64,000 nt of DNA, from NCBI RefSeq assembly GCF_014839805.1, contig NC_051117.1, positions 7,440,001 through 7,504,000 of the forward strand, written 5' to 3'. Numbering within the stretch: the stretch's first letter is position 1; each line of letters opens with the position of its first letter. Position numbers and translations under genes: made by a program. Positions 13,226 through 25,976 of the stretch are shown here, in pieces. Origin of the DNA: Manduca sexta (lineage: Eukaryota > Arthropoda > Insecta > Lepidoptera > Sphingidae). The notes under the pieces were generated by a model that was given only the letters and a program-made list of their open reading frames with translations, searched no databases and was not told the DNA's origin.

Positions 13226-14130
13226 TAATGCTCATGAAATTATAATTTTATTTAAGTTATAGTATTAAAGCTGATTTTTATATATAGTACTTGAGTAATA
13301 AGTAAATAATGTTTCCTCGTTAGCCAGACGTTTTTGATACACACACACCTTTTACACACCTTTAGTACCGTGTACCTGCCAAAGCCACTGTAGCCCAAAC
13401 TTCATAATGGCCCATCGTTGTTACCTGAGTTGGGAGCATGCGCTGACAAACTTTCAGCTTTTATAAAATAACGAAGGTCTGGGGTTCACGGGCTCTTGCT
13501 CTGCTAGTTTAGTTACATCGAAATCTGCATCAATATCTTCAAGAGGACATTAAACATTACGATGTTGCGAACTGATGAATATAATTTGGAAATTTTTATT
13601 AAACAAAATTATGTACTTTCTAATCATCTTTTTGTAGAAAGGAAAAGCAAATGGGTCATCTGATGGTAAATTATCAGCTTTCATATACAATGCTTCTGAA
13701 TTATAGCTGATAGATTTAAATATTATACGCGTTTAAAATATTTTCAAATTTATTTTCACTCCTTTAAAACAAATAACATTATTACTATAATGGTTTACGC
13801 CTTTAACTAAAGGATGAGCAGAAGGGTAAAACCTCCGTTATTTTCCATATCTATAATGTGTCGAAATTTAACGAGGCCAACCTTTCGCCAAAACAGACGC
13901 TTATTATTCCAATACAATAATTCCAATACAGTTGATTAAATAATTGAAAAAAACAAACCTAGATCCTAGAGATGGTAGCCGTAGTATAAGTGTACTCACT
14001 CAGCTAATTAAGTAGTTTAGAAATATCATAATATAAACTACTGCTATCCAAGTTTAGATTCATTAAGGTTTGGGCAAGTTAAATGTAAAATTAGGCACAA
14101 AATTCCAATTCCATGAAAATCACGTACGTT

Positions 14131-14440
14131 TTATTTTTTGCTTTGAATGACGAGACGAGCTTGTCGTTCGCCTGATGGTAAGCAATACGACCGCCCATAA
14201 ACAGTAGAAACTCTATCCAACACCTTGAATTAAAAGGTATTGTTTGGTATTCCACTGCGCTCGCCATCCTGAGACATGAGATGTTAAGTCTTATTATGTA
14301 TATCCAGTAGTTACACTGGCTACAATGTTTTTCAAATCGGTACACAAAAGTGACTATACTGCTGCTTGGTGGTCGAAATAGACGTTGCCGTAGCACCTAA
14401 CCAGGCGGACTCTCACATATGAAACACCTACACCCAGTAA
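14131..14440 (-). mobile_element. LINE-like 3' end (family D), inverse copy
   Basis: Inverse order of the 31658-31940 copy: GACGAGACGAGCTTGTCG, CATCCTGAGACATGAGATG, CCAGTAGTTACACTGGCTAC, GGCGGACTCTCACATATGA. The 101-codon open frame across it is spurious. Confidence 0.68.
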
Positions 14441-14755
14441 AAAAAAAAATTGGGATTGAACCCAAAGCCTAACTGATCACACCCGCAACACCCACTCGAC
14501 TAACAGCAATTTAGAAATATCTAATTTAAAATTAAATTAAACGACACTAGTTTTTGCCGTCTACAATATCTATCAATTAGTTCAAGACTTAGTAACTGTA
14601 ATTTCATTTACTTTGTGATTAAGTAATAGTGAACATTTCTCGCGGGTTCCGCTCGCAAATTGTCCGAGTAATTCGTAAACTGTGTATATTTAAATAGAAA
14701 TTTACAATAAAACTATTTTAAGGATTTTATAAGTTTTTATGCAGCTTTCATTTTT

Positions 14756-14850
14756 TCCCCTGTAACCATGAAGGTTGCAAAGTCTTCGAAACGTTGCGAG
14801 AAAATTGTAATAAAAATAACCGCGAAAACATCCGAATAATATTTTTATTT
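14756..14850 (+). mobile_element. Repeat module with CTTCGAAACGTTG core (family F), copy 1
   Basis: GTAACCATGAAGGTTGCAAA, GTCTTCGAAACGTTGCGAG, then AACCGCGAAAACATCCGAA. Three copies share this order. Similar CGAAACGT blocks end Penelope-like elements, but no open frame supports that here. Confidence 0.5.
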
Positions 14851-17756
14851 CAATAAAAACTTAAAATTGAAAGCCTCTTTTTTGAAGTCGGTTAAAGAGT
14901 AGTTGCGCCTCCGCATACGCCTTCGGGAATAAATGCATGTCCTGTATGTACAACAATTAACTTTAAATGAATACAAATGTACGACCAGTCCACTACCTAA
15001 CTTCCAAAAATCTTCTTTAATTCGAAACTGAGACTTCCCCGATTTAATTTCCTCCACGGTCTAAATGATGCTAGACTTGACTCTAAGATATATACGTCTG
15101 ATACCTTAAAGTTTAAGAAAAAACACAATAAAAATAATTGAGACAAAAATGATATTTTTAAAATGAAATTATAAAGTCTATATACAAAAAACAGCGCATC
15201 GAAAAGCAATGGTACGAATACAATATTTATAAAAACATATAAAAACAATAAATAAAAATTGTTAAAAAAAACCTTAAACTCTGAAATAAACTATATTTTA
15301 GATTTATAAAAACAAGACGTATTTTTCTTTAAATATTTGAGCAGTTTAAATAGGTATAAAGAATCAATAAACAACATTATGATGTAATTAAATTAATTGC
15401 TTCAAATAAATTCTATAAATTCAATTAGATCATTAAAATAATAATTTTAATCCATTGAATTGCATCTCAAGTAATAGGAAGAAGGAATATTATTATAAAA
15501 GTAGTCAAAGAAGTCAAACTAAGAGATTAAAACATTCTTTAACTGAATATTTGTTATTTGCACGATAATAAATTGTAACATAAATAAATGATAAACACCA
15601 GTCTTATCACTAATTAAATTAAAAGGTGACGTCACCTTTCTGGAAAGTTCCATACCGTCGGCCGCAAATTTTAATGAATGATTGTTTCTCACACTATAAT
15701 TTTTAAATGTACATAGACAAGTATATGATACAATATTGTTATACTAAATAATATTACAATAAACTACGAAATCATAAAACAATTAATCTATGTGGATGTA
15801 CTAATTGCGTCTTTATTAATTCTAAACTAAAAAGATGGGCAGGATAGAGGTTTATTAAAAAAAAAATATTATATTTACTTCAAACCATTTTTTTGTTATA
15901 GAATCAAATTGTCAAACAAAATAGGGCCTGATAATAATCCAGTTGTTTCGAAATTATTTGCCAATTTTTAAATATCGAACTGAGTTCGAAGCGTTTTATT
16001 GTCATTCATTTGTTTAAATTAATAAAATTTATTGAATCAAATATGAACCTTATCAGAAATAAAATAAATCAGAATTACATTAAGCGGATTAATTTAAATA
16101 AAAATGATATTATTTACAATTTTTTGACGTTTCTCAATGGCCAGTATTTGTATTCTAACGAAACTTATGGACAAAAACAAAGTCATCGTTACAAATGATT
16201 CAAGATAACACTAAAAACTAATATAAAATGTATAATTTTCGTATCAAAACCATTGTTTAATTCCAGAATAAAATTAAATGAAACAATTTGAAAATTGAAT
16301 AGTTGGCGTTTGTCGGTAGCCAGTATTTTATGCTAAATTTAAAATTTCAAATATCGAATCCCTTTGGAGTCCAATTTTCAAATTTGAACTTGGAACGTCC
16401 AGTTCGGATGACGGACAAAAACTGACCACGCAATGCCGCCCGTCATCTGCGCAGTACACAAAAATATATCGAGAGGGCATTAACTCGTTAAACATGATTA
16501 TTTATTTTATATTCTTAATAATTTCTTGTAATCAACTTCTATTACCTTTATATTGCTATAATATTTGGCAATAGAAATAACTAGTGTGATTATTTAAAGA
16601 AGTATAAAAAAGCAAACTTTCGCATTCCAAACTAAAGAGTAAACTTACAAAAATGTATTAAGTTAATTTATATTTATGAAAGGCCACGTTCGGTAACCGG
16701 TTATCTAATTAACACTGCTTTTGTTTGTCTTTATTATTTTAAGTGGCATTATGTAATAGAAGATAATCTACTTCGAGCAACATAATATGTGAGCCACAAA
16801 TTTGATATGCTAGATTTAGGAACTTAACCGAAAATACGTGTGTCCGATATCATTTAATTCCCTCCTTATACTTGACTTAGTTCTACACTTAAGTTTTATA
16901 ACAAAATTGCATATTTTTAGACCAAGCGGTTTAACCTGTGCGTGGTCTATTAGTCAGTGTTAAGAATTTCAAGTAAATAATAATAGATTCTGAGAAGTAG
17001 AAAAAAACATAAAAACGCAGAAATGATGAGAAAGAATATCGTGAGTTAAAACCAAACTAATAATATGAAAATATCTTATAGTGTATTTTTCTTTTAATTA
17101 AAAGAATATTTTTATTATTAAAAATAATACATTAAAACTACTCTACACATCTCCGTGTCCTTCAGAAATGTGCCGCCTAGCCGTGCAGACTATGCGCAAA
17201 AAGGACGCCCCTACCGAACGTTCGTTTTATCACATACGTGCCGCGAGCGACAGAGACAGCGATATCTACCTTCTCGCTCGCACATGACCTCTCACCCCGT
17301 TCGGACAAACATCGGAAAATTCGCCGTAAACAATACTTAGGCTTTTTTTAAACAAAGGTGAGGTTTGTTTTGACGTTCTTATTTTGAAATGTGAGTTCTT
17401 TTTTAATTATAATGTTGTTTATTTATTATTTTTTGGCTAGTTTGCATGGCCTATAATATAATTTTAATAAAATCATTTTATTTACTTTTTAAAAGATTTT
17501 AAAAAGAAATATGTTATAGAAAACAATAAGTTAGTTTTTGATATATAGGTAGATGTTGTGTTTGACAATTTTAGTAGGTGCAACTATCTTTAGATCAAAA
17601 GCGCGGTCAAAAGCTAGCACAGTTTATTAAATTATTGCTGATATTTTTATCAAATTTATATAAATGCTGCCTCGTTTCCGACGGTAACAAAGTTATTGAT
17701 TTGATTACATATACTTAGTTTGAAACTTTTGAAATTTTTACACCTATTTAAATAAT
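14851..17756. other. AT-rich sequence with one GC-richer patch
   Basis: Mostly AT-rich without features. At about 17150-17330 there is a GC-richer stretch (GACGCCCCTACCGAACG, GAGCGACAGAGACAGCGATA) with a 61-codon chance frame; it could be a MITE relic but I could not find its ends. Confidence 0.5.
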
Positions 17757-17880
17757 CGGACGGCCTTGGTGGCGTAGTTGTATCACAGTACGTCCGCTGC
17801 AGGTCTCGGGTTCAATCCCTGGGTCGGAAAAAGTGATATTGGATCCAGACTCAGTGCTGATAATGATTATTAACCCCAAT
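17757..17880 (+). mobile_element. tRNA-derived SINE (family B2) head
   Basis: A box TTGGTGGCGTAGTTGTAT and B box GGGTTCAATCCC, followed by GTCGGAAAAAGTGATATTGG, then broken by another SINE. Confidence 0.65.
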
Positions 17881-17934
17881 ACGACGTTGCACGACCCGGG
17901 ATTCGAATTCAGGACCTCAGAGCGGTGTCACACC

Positions 17935-18213
17935 ACGAACGGAACGGACTGCCAAGACGAATGGCCGCAGGTTCAAAACCCAAAGGCACACACCTTTAAC
18001 TTTTCTAAAATTATGTGTGTATTCTTTGTGAATTATCGCTTGCTTTAACGGTGAAGGAAAACATGAGGAAACCTGCATACCTGAGAAGATCTCTAACAAT
18101 AATGAGTGTGTGAAGTCTACCAATCCGCACTAGGCCAGCATGATGAACCCCTAATGCCTCTCAGTAGTAGAGAATGCCTAGCAGACACTATATAATACAT
18201 GGCTGATATTATT
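17935..18213 (+). mobile_element. SINE family A, partial head
   Basis: Forward copy from GGAACGGACTGCCAAGACGA (B box GGTTCAAAACCC) to ATGGCTGATATTATT. The A-box end is missing. It abuts an inverse piece of a family-B tRNA-like head at about 17887-17930 (ACGACCCGGGATTCGAATTC), so two SINEs are joined. Confidence 0.75.
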
Positions 18214-18614
18214 TTCGACTAGAAGTCCCGGCATAAAGTCTCTTTTGGAAGGCTTGGGTTACAATACATACAATACTCTAGCTGGGCTTTTTACACCTTG
18301 CAAATGCTTATTTTTATTATTAAGCCATTAACCAGCCCATAAATATTTTAGTAGGAAAACAGATTCCTGCCCAGGATGATTCGCGTGGCTACTGAAATAA
18401 AGAAAAACATCCTAATTTCAATAGGGAAGATGGTTGGAAGCTTGCACAACCTTGGTAACCAATTCTAGATTTAATTAAATCGGAACCCAAAAGACCGGCT
18501 GCCAGACTTCAAGACACAGCTTATTCTGCGTAGATCGGACCACCAATAGCTAAAATTTAAAAGTTGTATAATTATAAAGGTAGATATTGTAACTTTGCGG
18601 ATGAAGAACACCTC

Positions 18615-18712
18615 AGTTCCCCCGTGACCATGAAAGCTGCAGTCTTCGAAACGTCGGGACAAAACTAAAATATTAAAACCGCGATACAATCCGAAAAATA
18701 GTTTAATTTTAT
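18615..18712 (+). mobile_element. Repeat module family F, copy 2
   Basis: GTGACCATGAAAGCTGCAGT, CTTCGAAACGTCGGGAC, AAACCGCGATACAATCCGAA, then AATAGTTTAATTT. Confidence 0.5.
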
Positions 18713-19204
18713 TTAAATTATTAAAATAAATAAATAAAATAAATATTTTGCTTCACGAGCACTGTAAAGTGATCACACCACAACTGATAAACTATTTAGG
18801 GTTAAAAGAATTAGGGGAAAGAGTGTTCATAATATAATACTTAGATCACCCTTCTAAGTACTAAGACCTGTAGTCAATATAGAACAGACATTTCCCACCG
18901 CACAATAGGTTAGACAAAAACTATCGGTTCACAGCGCACTTTCCCCGCGATAATATCAATTGGGCCGGTGTACACAATGCTGGTTTCTTGTCAACCTAGT
19001 TTTAATTTGATTATTGTACGGTCAGCAAGTGATTAGGCATTTGTAAGGCGATTTTTATTGATTAAAAATTTGAGGACGGTATTTTATTTAGACGCATCCT
19101 TGATTTAGTGGTAGTGGATATGTATGGGCAGGGTGTCCTAGATTTTGTTCCATTGCCTAAGTAGGAAAACGAATAAGCGGGCTTGGTAGATAGCGGCATT
19201 TCTC

Positions 19205-19295
19205 CCGTAACCATGAAGGCTGCAATGTCTTCGAAACGTTGGTAGAAAACTGAAATATTAAAACCGCGATAAAATCCGAAAAGTAGTTTAATTTA
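19205..19295 (+). mobile_element. Repeat module family F, copy 3
   Basis: GTAACCATGAAGGCTGCAAT, GTCTTCGAAACGTTGGTAG, AAACCGCGATAAAATCCGAA, then AGTAGTTTAATTT. Same orientation as the other two copies. Confidence 0.5.
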
Positions 19296-19856
19296 AATGT
19301 CTAACATTCGGGTAAATATAAAAAATCATTAGCTAGGTTTGATTTGTTGACCCTACATGCATGCCGGAACGTGTCAACATTGTGTATCGACATTTGACAT
19401 ACCCAACGGATTTGCTTTGTACACACAGATTTCTATAATTAGTTTATACTGAGGTTTAGCTGTTTATACTGCTCGACTGGGTTCGTACTATTATACGGTC
19501 CTTGTTGGAACGTTTTTAAAAAATAAAACCATTTATTCACACTGAATTTGTATATTCGACAAATGATAGTTACTATTAGGATTAGGGCCGACCCGGAACG
19601 AGGTTGAGACGACACTGCCCCGATTTTGCACTGCATATCCTAGCCCATGGCAAACTGCTGTCAACGAAGGGCTAGGGATGTGACTAAACAATATCCTATA
19701 CATGGCTGGGATATAACAGTACCATCAAGCCGGGGTGGTGTAGATTTTTATCCCATAGTCTTACGGATAGTTTGTTTTAGTTTTAGTAACTATATTGTAC
19801 TATTGGGGGTGAGCTACGTATTAAAGAGCAATACCTTCCCCCTACACCGCTATTGT

Positions 19857-21407
19857 CAAACGCAAATACAGAAACTTTTAAAATATTGTAAACCTTTGTT
19901 AATCAATAAAGAAATGATAAAAAAAAGTTTTACGAATACTCTACAGGGGTTAGTATAAGGGTAAGGCTCATATTTTTAGCGCTATCGCATACAGGAGATC
20001 ACAACAGAAGGTGTCACAACTGAAATAATGTGATACAACAGAATTTGTAAACCTTTTTACACAGTAACACTGACAGAGCTTATTTTGCATTTTAAATAAG
20101 TGAGTGGTATATATATTTCATTTTTTATGTATGTTTGTATTTAGTATGTATATTTAGTTTTCGAATTATTTTGTGTGTAATAAATTGATAAAATAAATAA
20201 TAATATTAAATTAAAAACATGATTTTTTGTATATATTTTTTATTATATATGACGTATTATTAAGTTGTTTATTTTCAGATTCAGCTGACTTATTTTTAAA
20301 TTATGTTTTATAAATGTTGTGGAAAAATAAATACAGTTTGTGTAGTGATCAAAAATTTAATTGTTCTAAAATATTACAATCTACACTTTCCTTTATAATT
20401 TCCGTTGTAATACGTCGCACAATTTGTGTCACTCTGTCGCACAACGGATGTAATTTACAACACGAACTACCCTAAAAAAAATCATAACATGTAAAGTAAT
20501 AAATATAGCCTTCAAAAACTGTCATAGTTCAACAAAGAAATGATTGTTTTGTATGATTTAAAACAAAAAATCAGGACAACTATTTAATTAATGATAATTC
20601 CAAGGAATAAATCTTACCTTTTCTTAACGACAAACAGTCTGCTCCAACACGTTCTTCCAACTAACACAAAAAAAAGATGGCGGAATTGTTCAGGAATGTG
20701 TCAAGTACGATGAGCTAGTATTGTCACTTCAAATAAATTAATTCTTTATGGTAGATTATAAACAAGACCAGGAAATATCGCGTTACAAGAGAATAAAATT
20801 TGGGACACCTCTTAAGTTGTTAATATAAACAATACGGGGTGATTAATTGTAGTTGTTGTCGTTTTTTTTCGTAGTTAATATCCTATGGAACAAGATATAT
20901 ACGAAAAATAAAAAGTCATAATGATAAAAATTATATGTGTAATGATTTGTGTGGAGTGGGCGTATGCAGACACCAACAAAATGTATGGAATGAAAAAGTC
21001 GAACTTTTTTTATTTTAATGTGGAAAAATAAATACTAGAAATATGTTTATGAAAAAATTTGACATAATAAAAAATTGTACGTACTATATTTCATTTTTAT
21101 AAAAAGTAGATTTATTATATTTTTTAGTTTTTTTTTTGGAGTCTAACTCTTCGGACACAAACATTTTACAAAATGCGCTAAAAATATGAGCCTTACCCAT
21201 AAAATATAATTATAAAACCAGCCCTATAATATAAACTGCACATTGCTGAGTACCAAACGCAAATGCGAAAACTTTGTTAATATTGTAAACCTTTGTTAAT
21301 CATTAAAGAAATGATAAAAAAAAGTCTTACGAATGCTCTACAAAGGGATAGTAGAAAATATAACTATAAAACCAGCCTTGTAATATAAACTGCACATTGC
21401 TGAGTAC
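19857..21407 (+). repeat. 154-bp tandem duplication, one unit filled by a transposon
   Basis: Unit 1 is 19857-19958 plus 21199-21253. Unit 2 is 21254-21407. Both begin CAAACGCAAAT and end TGCACATTGCTGAGTAC, and they are close to 90 percent similar by eye. The unit includes the start of an inverse SINE A, so duplication followed that SINE insertion. Unit 2 then runs on into a degraded remainder of that SINE (about 21408-21547). Confidence 0.8.
19959..21198. mobile_element. 1.24-kb TIR element with an ATAA target-site duplication and no transposase
   Basis: Perfect 24-bp terminal inverted repeats, starting GGGTAAGGCTCATATTTT and ending in the inverse of this at 21198. ATAA stands directly on both sides. 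The interior is AT-rich, with no long open frame and no recognisable transposase, so it is non-autonomous. The flanks exist a second time, without the element, at 21254-21407, which independently fixes the insertion point. Superfamily not assigned. Confidence 0.85.
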
Positions 21408-21547
21408 AGGCCTCTTTTACTAGAGGCTTTAGGCCTTAGTCCAACACATTAGCCTAGTGCGAGCATACCTACATCAATACCTTCGAATTATTTATTTTCA
21501 ATTCTTATGAATATAGCTTTCCTCCCAAGATTTTCCTTCCCAGTTAA

Positions 21548-21770
21548 AGTGACCCCTCTGCATCTGGTCGTAAGTCGAGTGGGGTTCATTAGAATGTCGA
21601 CTGACGAGAGATGATTACCCCTCGACAGTCGACACAATTATGCCGGCCTGTTGTAAATACACAAGCTGATCCAGGAACGCGACACGCACGTGGGCTACTA
21701 TGGCGGGTTTTTAAACCAAGTGTACGGAGTTTGCTTTCTGGGCCGATATAAAATATATCCTACCATTAGT
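21548..21770 (+). mobile_element. Interspersed repeat family C (non-LTR 3' end or SINE), copy 1
   Basis: Shares with 22600-22847 and 29470-29686 the blocks AGAATGTCGACTGACGAGA, GATTACCCCTCGACAGTCG, ATTATGCCGGCCTGTT, CTATGGCGGGTTTTT and the end ATATAAAATATATCCTACCA. It directly follows a broken SINE (about 21370-21547). The class is not certain. Confidence 0.65.
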
Positions 21771-21931
21771 GGTAATTTTCAGATTTCCCAACTAGGCTAT
21801 CGCACACAAATTTTTATGTATATTACACTTGACATATCTAGCAGTATTTTTAATTAAAAAAAAAAATCCCTATGTGACGTACTTCTCCCCGCGAAATGAG
21901 CTAATGAGATTACTCACACATTAGATAAAGC

Positions 21932-22250
21932 AGAGACGATAGCGTAGTTGGTTGTGGAATGGACTGTCGAGACGAATGTCCGCAGGTTCAAATCCTAAGG
22001 CCACACAACTCTAAAATTTTCTAAAAAATTATGTGTCTATTCTTTGTGAATTATGTGCTTGAACGGTGAAGGCAAAACATCGTGAGGAAACCTGCATATC
22101 TGAAAAGTTCTCTATAGGAATTTCGAGTGTATGTGAAGTCTACGAACCTGCACTAGGCCAGCGTGGTGGACTAAGGCTTTCCCTCTCAGTAGAGGAGGCC
22201 CGTGCCCAGCAGTGGGATAGTATAATATAATACAGGGCTGATATTATTAT
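21932..22250 (+). mobile_element. SINE family A, nearly full length
   Basis: A box GACGATAGCGTAGTTGG, B box GGTTCAAATCC, body, and 3' end GGGCTGATATTATTAT. The pol III promoter boxes are recognisable and moderately mutated. Confidence 0.82.
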
Positions 22251-22599
22251 ACAAGATAAAACAGTTCCAAACCGAAATAATTCATGTGGTTATGAATACT
22301 ATAAATGACCCGAGAATCGAACGGCAAGTCGATTTGAAGCTAGAAAGGTGTTAATCAATGTGCAGGTAAGCGAAGCCGTTGGCTCGCGTGCGGTCATCAG
22401 CTTATGACCTTTGATGATAAGCACCTGTTTTTACACTCTTAACGGAATTGAAGTATAAACTTCTATATTATGGAAAATGTCAACGTTTCCGCTCGGTGTC
22501 GTGATGCGTTCGCGGTGGAGCGGGTTCGATTCTCATTAATGGAGTCGGTTGTATTTTTAATATAAAATTTGATGTATCAATAATATTATATTTTTTTTA

Positions 22600-22847
22600 T
22601 TGACGCGGCTAAGTGACTTTACTGCACCTGATGGTAAGTAGATTGGGGTCCAATAGAATGTCGACTGACAAGAAATGATTACCCCTCGACAGTCGCCACA
22701 ATTATGCCGGCCTGTTAGAACCGGATATTCACAGGCTAATCCCGGATCAATACACGTACGTAACGCACTATGGCGGGTTTAAACACCTTGTATACGGACA
22801 CTATCAGGATCTTATATCAGGATATAAAATATATCCTACCACCAGCA
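22600..22847 (+). mobile_element. Interspersed repeat family C, copy 2
   Basis: Starts CGGCTAAGTGACTTTACTGC ACCTGATGGTAAG and ends GATATAAAATATATCCTACC ACCAGCA. The interior has been altered around the CGGACA block. Confidence 0.68.
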
Positions 22848-23125
22848 TACTAAAAGTGAATCGTCTAAATTATCTGTTTATTTGTAATCAAATTCTGAAT
22901 CATACGTGTATAAGTTTAGCGCAGAATCTACAATGAAGAAGAGAAGATTTTGAGATGCAAATGAATGGTAAACCTTGTGTTCTATACTGTTTCTATTAAT
23001 TATCATTAAAATAGACAGACAACATACTTTAAAAAAATTACATACGAAATATTCACGCGAATTTTTAATAACATAGATCAGTATTAACAAAAGGTTTTTT
23101 AAAAATCACCCTTGGGATTATACTA

Positions 23126-23232
23126 ATAAAGCTGAAGAGTTTTGTGTGAGCGCGCTAGTCTCAGAAACAGCTAAACTGATTTTGACATTTTTTTCACTAA
23201 GAGGAAGCTACTTTTTATCCAGAGATTATTTT
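23126..23232 (+). mobile_element. RTE-type LINE 3' tail fragment, short
   Basis: GAGCGCGCTAGTCTCAGAAA, CAGCTAAACTGATTTTGAC and GAAGCTACTTTTTATCCAG. Confidence 0.55.
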
Positions 23233-23726
23233 TTTTTTCATTCGAGCAATACAAGATATACTTTTTCAACAATTATAATTTTATCGAACGTTTATAAATA
23301 TTACTTTAGGTATATACCCTAAATATACCTTAAGTAATGTAGTGTCTTAAGTAATCTGCTCTTTAGCCCTCTCATAGGGAGTTCTTACTTTACTAAAAAA
23401 ACCATGGGGCGAGAATCAATAAGCTCTCAAAAAGTTTGGACTGCCACATCAGAGTCGATTTTTTTTCCATGTAAAAAATCTAAATTACGGAAATAGTTGG
23501 TGATCTGTTGGAGCAAGGTCCGAGGAATTTGGTGGATGTCAGACCGTGTTAAAAATCTAACAAAAAAAATATTAACCCAACATCGACTCCACGCATTTAC
23601 TATGTTCGAACAGCTATATCTTCCATGGTTCATATACACAATATAACCTGCACGCTACACTAGTTATGCTGAACTGACTGGGCCGTTGAACTAATACCTT
23701 CTAATCGTTACTTTGTAGACTATTAA

Positions 23727-23764
23727 TATTAATATCAGCCGTATTTGTCCCACTGCTGGGCAGG
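23727..23764 (-). mobile_element. SINE family A, 38-bp relic
   Basis: Only AATATCAGCCGTATTTGTCC and CACTGCTGGGCAGG remain. Confidence 0.5.
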
Positions 23765-24492
23765 ATCGCTGGGAAGGTTTAAAGGGTATGTACTCAATTT
23801 TTAATTGGAATTCGTACGCGCTTTTTATTTAAATTTATAATTGCAAAGTTTACGGAGGTAGTGACTGCAAATCATCCGCGTTTTTTATTTAAAATTTATA
23901 ATTAAAAAGCACTAAAATTAAAAATATATTAATTATTTAACACTTTCGGCAGAACGTTTAATAACGTCAATTATTTTGTAATAAAATCAACACAATGTCT
24001 TCTTACGTCTTCCGTAAATTTATATTTACTCGTACTACGTTTTACAATGTTAGTAGTGTGAATCTCGGACAATTCTTGACATCTAGAAATCGCAATAAAA
24101 GCCTCATAATTCATAACCCACTACCACCACTAGTCCCATAAGGGTATTGAAATACTAGTAAATAAACTACGAAATATTAATAGTCATTTCTAAAGTGTTA
24201 GTTCAAATATGGACTATCAAGAAAATAGCATTTCACAACTATTAATTCACTTGGATCCATGAGGTACCGTGAAGTTTGTGTACGGTGGCCATTAATGAAG
24301 GAATATGCGTATAATTTTACTATATACAGTCTAACCTGAGAGAATTGGATAAGTGAGAAAATTATAAGTGAAAGTAATTCATGACTACTTCTTAAGATCT
24401 AAATACAAGAAATGGTTACAGAACTCGATGTAATAAGTAATTAATATTACAAATTAAACACATCCAAAACAAAATAAATGTTTTACTTTCTT

Positions 24493-24553
24493 CATGCCCT
24501 TGGGATTTGAACCTGCGGACATTCGTCTCACATCCAACTAGGTTATCGCTGCT
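24493..24553 (-). mobile_element. SINE family A, tRNA-like head only
   Basis: Inverse head with GGGATTTGAACCTGCGGAC (B box) and AACTAGGTTATCGCTGC (A box) and nothing of the body. It lies about 45 bases before a full-length copy. Confidence 0.65.
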
Positions 24554-24597
24554 GTCCACTAAAGTAATATTTTATATTTTATTTACTACTAAACATA

Positions 24598-24932
24598 GTA
24601 ATAATAATAATAATAATATCAGCCCTGTATTATATACTTGCCCACTGCTGAGCACGAGCCACCTCTACTACTGAGAGGGATTAGGCCTTAGTCCACTACG
24701 CTGGCCCAGTGCGGATTGGTAGACTACACCCACCTTCGAAACTCGTATAGAGAACTTCTCAGATGTGCAGGTTTCCTCACGATGTTTTCCTTCACCGTTA
24801 AAGCGAACGATAAATTCACAAAGAATACACACATATTTTTTTAGAAAAGTCAGAGGTGTGTGCCATTGGTATTTGAACCTGCGAACATTCGTCTCGGTAG
24901 TCCGTTCCACACCCAACTAGGCTATCGCCGCT
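24598..24932 (-). mobile_element. SINE family A, full length
   Basis: Full inverse copy with a (ATA)n tail, body, and a tRNA-like head ending GCTATCGCCGCTT. Very similar to the copy at 26363-26694. Confidence 0.87.
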
Positions 24933-25720
24933 TAGTAGTATCAAACATAGTATCTATTATTTATTCCAGCATGGTCACCACATTATACAGAACAATAGCT
25001 AGGCATTAGAAAACTTCGCTATGAGAAAATCTACTTTCTAAGAAAAAAACATAATTGTATTATCAGCATATAAACGCAATCGGTTCAAGTGATGTCATTA
25101 TGAAACTTCTTTGTCGGCAGTCTCAGGTTCGATCCGGTGAGATAACCTTTAGCAAGGATTAATTTGAAGAGCTCTATGAGTGAATGCAGGAAGAACTTGG
25201 CATCCTGCGGGCTCCGTTAAATTATAAAAACATATTCCAGTACTGAATTGAGAGTTACTGCAACAACTATGAACCTAAAAATAATAATAATTTATTTTAA
25301 AACAAAAGAATTACAGTCAGTTAGCAAAACATTCTACACTACGCACTCTAGGTTTTCGGTTATAATCTCTCAAAAGTTATAAACTTTCAAACTCCAGCTT
25401 TATATAATAATAAAAAGTATCCTATATCCGTCTTCTAGTTCTAAGCTACCTCCTTTCCCTTTTTGAGTTATAGATAGTGTAACTAACACGACTTTTTTAT
25501 ATATTATATAGATATAAATATAACCCTTCAAAGCATTGAAGAGCACAATTTCAAAACGAATGAATTGTTGAACACTTCTACAAACCATATAGTACACATT
25601 ACCACCTACATAATACAGAATGATGATACAAACTAGTGTAGTACTGGGGCAATGTACTCATTATTTTCCTATCCTAGAATACGAACGAGGGACCTGTGTC
25701 ACGCTTCGCTTACTCACAAA

Positions 25721-25966
25721 GCCATAGGTTATCAAACTGATTACCTTTGCAATGTAAAAAGCGGTCAAGTGTGATACGGTTGTGTTGCCGTGCGGTCCGT
25801 ACAATACAGGGTAACATTTCTAATAATGAAATAGCTCTGAAAGTTAGCTATAGGTTATCAAACTGATTACAATGTAAAAAGCGGTCAAGTGTGATACGGT
25901 TGTTTTTCTATGCAATCCGTAGAACACAGTGTAACATTTCTAATAATTAAATAGCTCTGAAAGTTA
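25721..25966 (+). repeat. Tandem duplication of about 120-126 bp
   Basis: Units 25721-25846 and 25847-25966 share TAGGTTATCAAACTGATTAC, AAGCGGTCAAGTGTGATACG and AATAGCTCTGAAAGTTA. Unit 2 lacks six bases near its start. The unit has no recognisable gene content. Confidence 0.88.
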
Positions 25967-25976
25967 ATGGGTTGAA

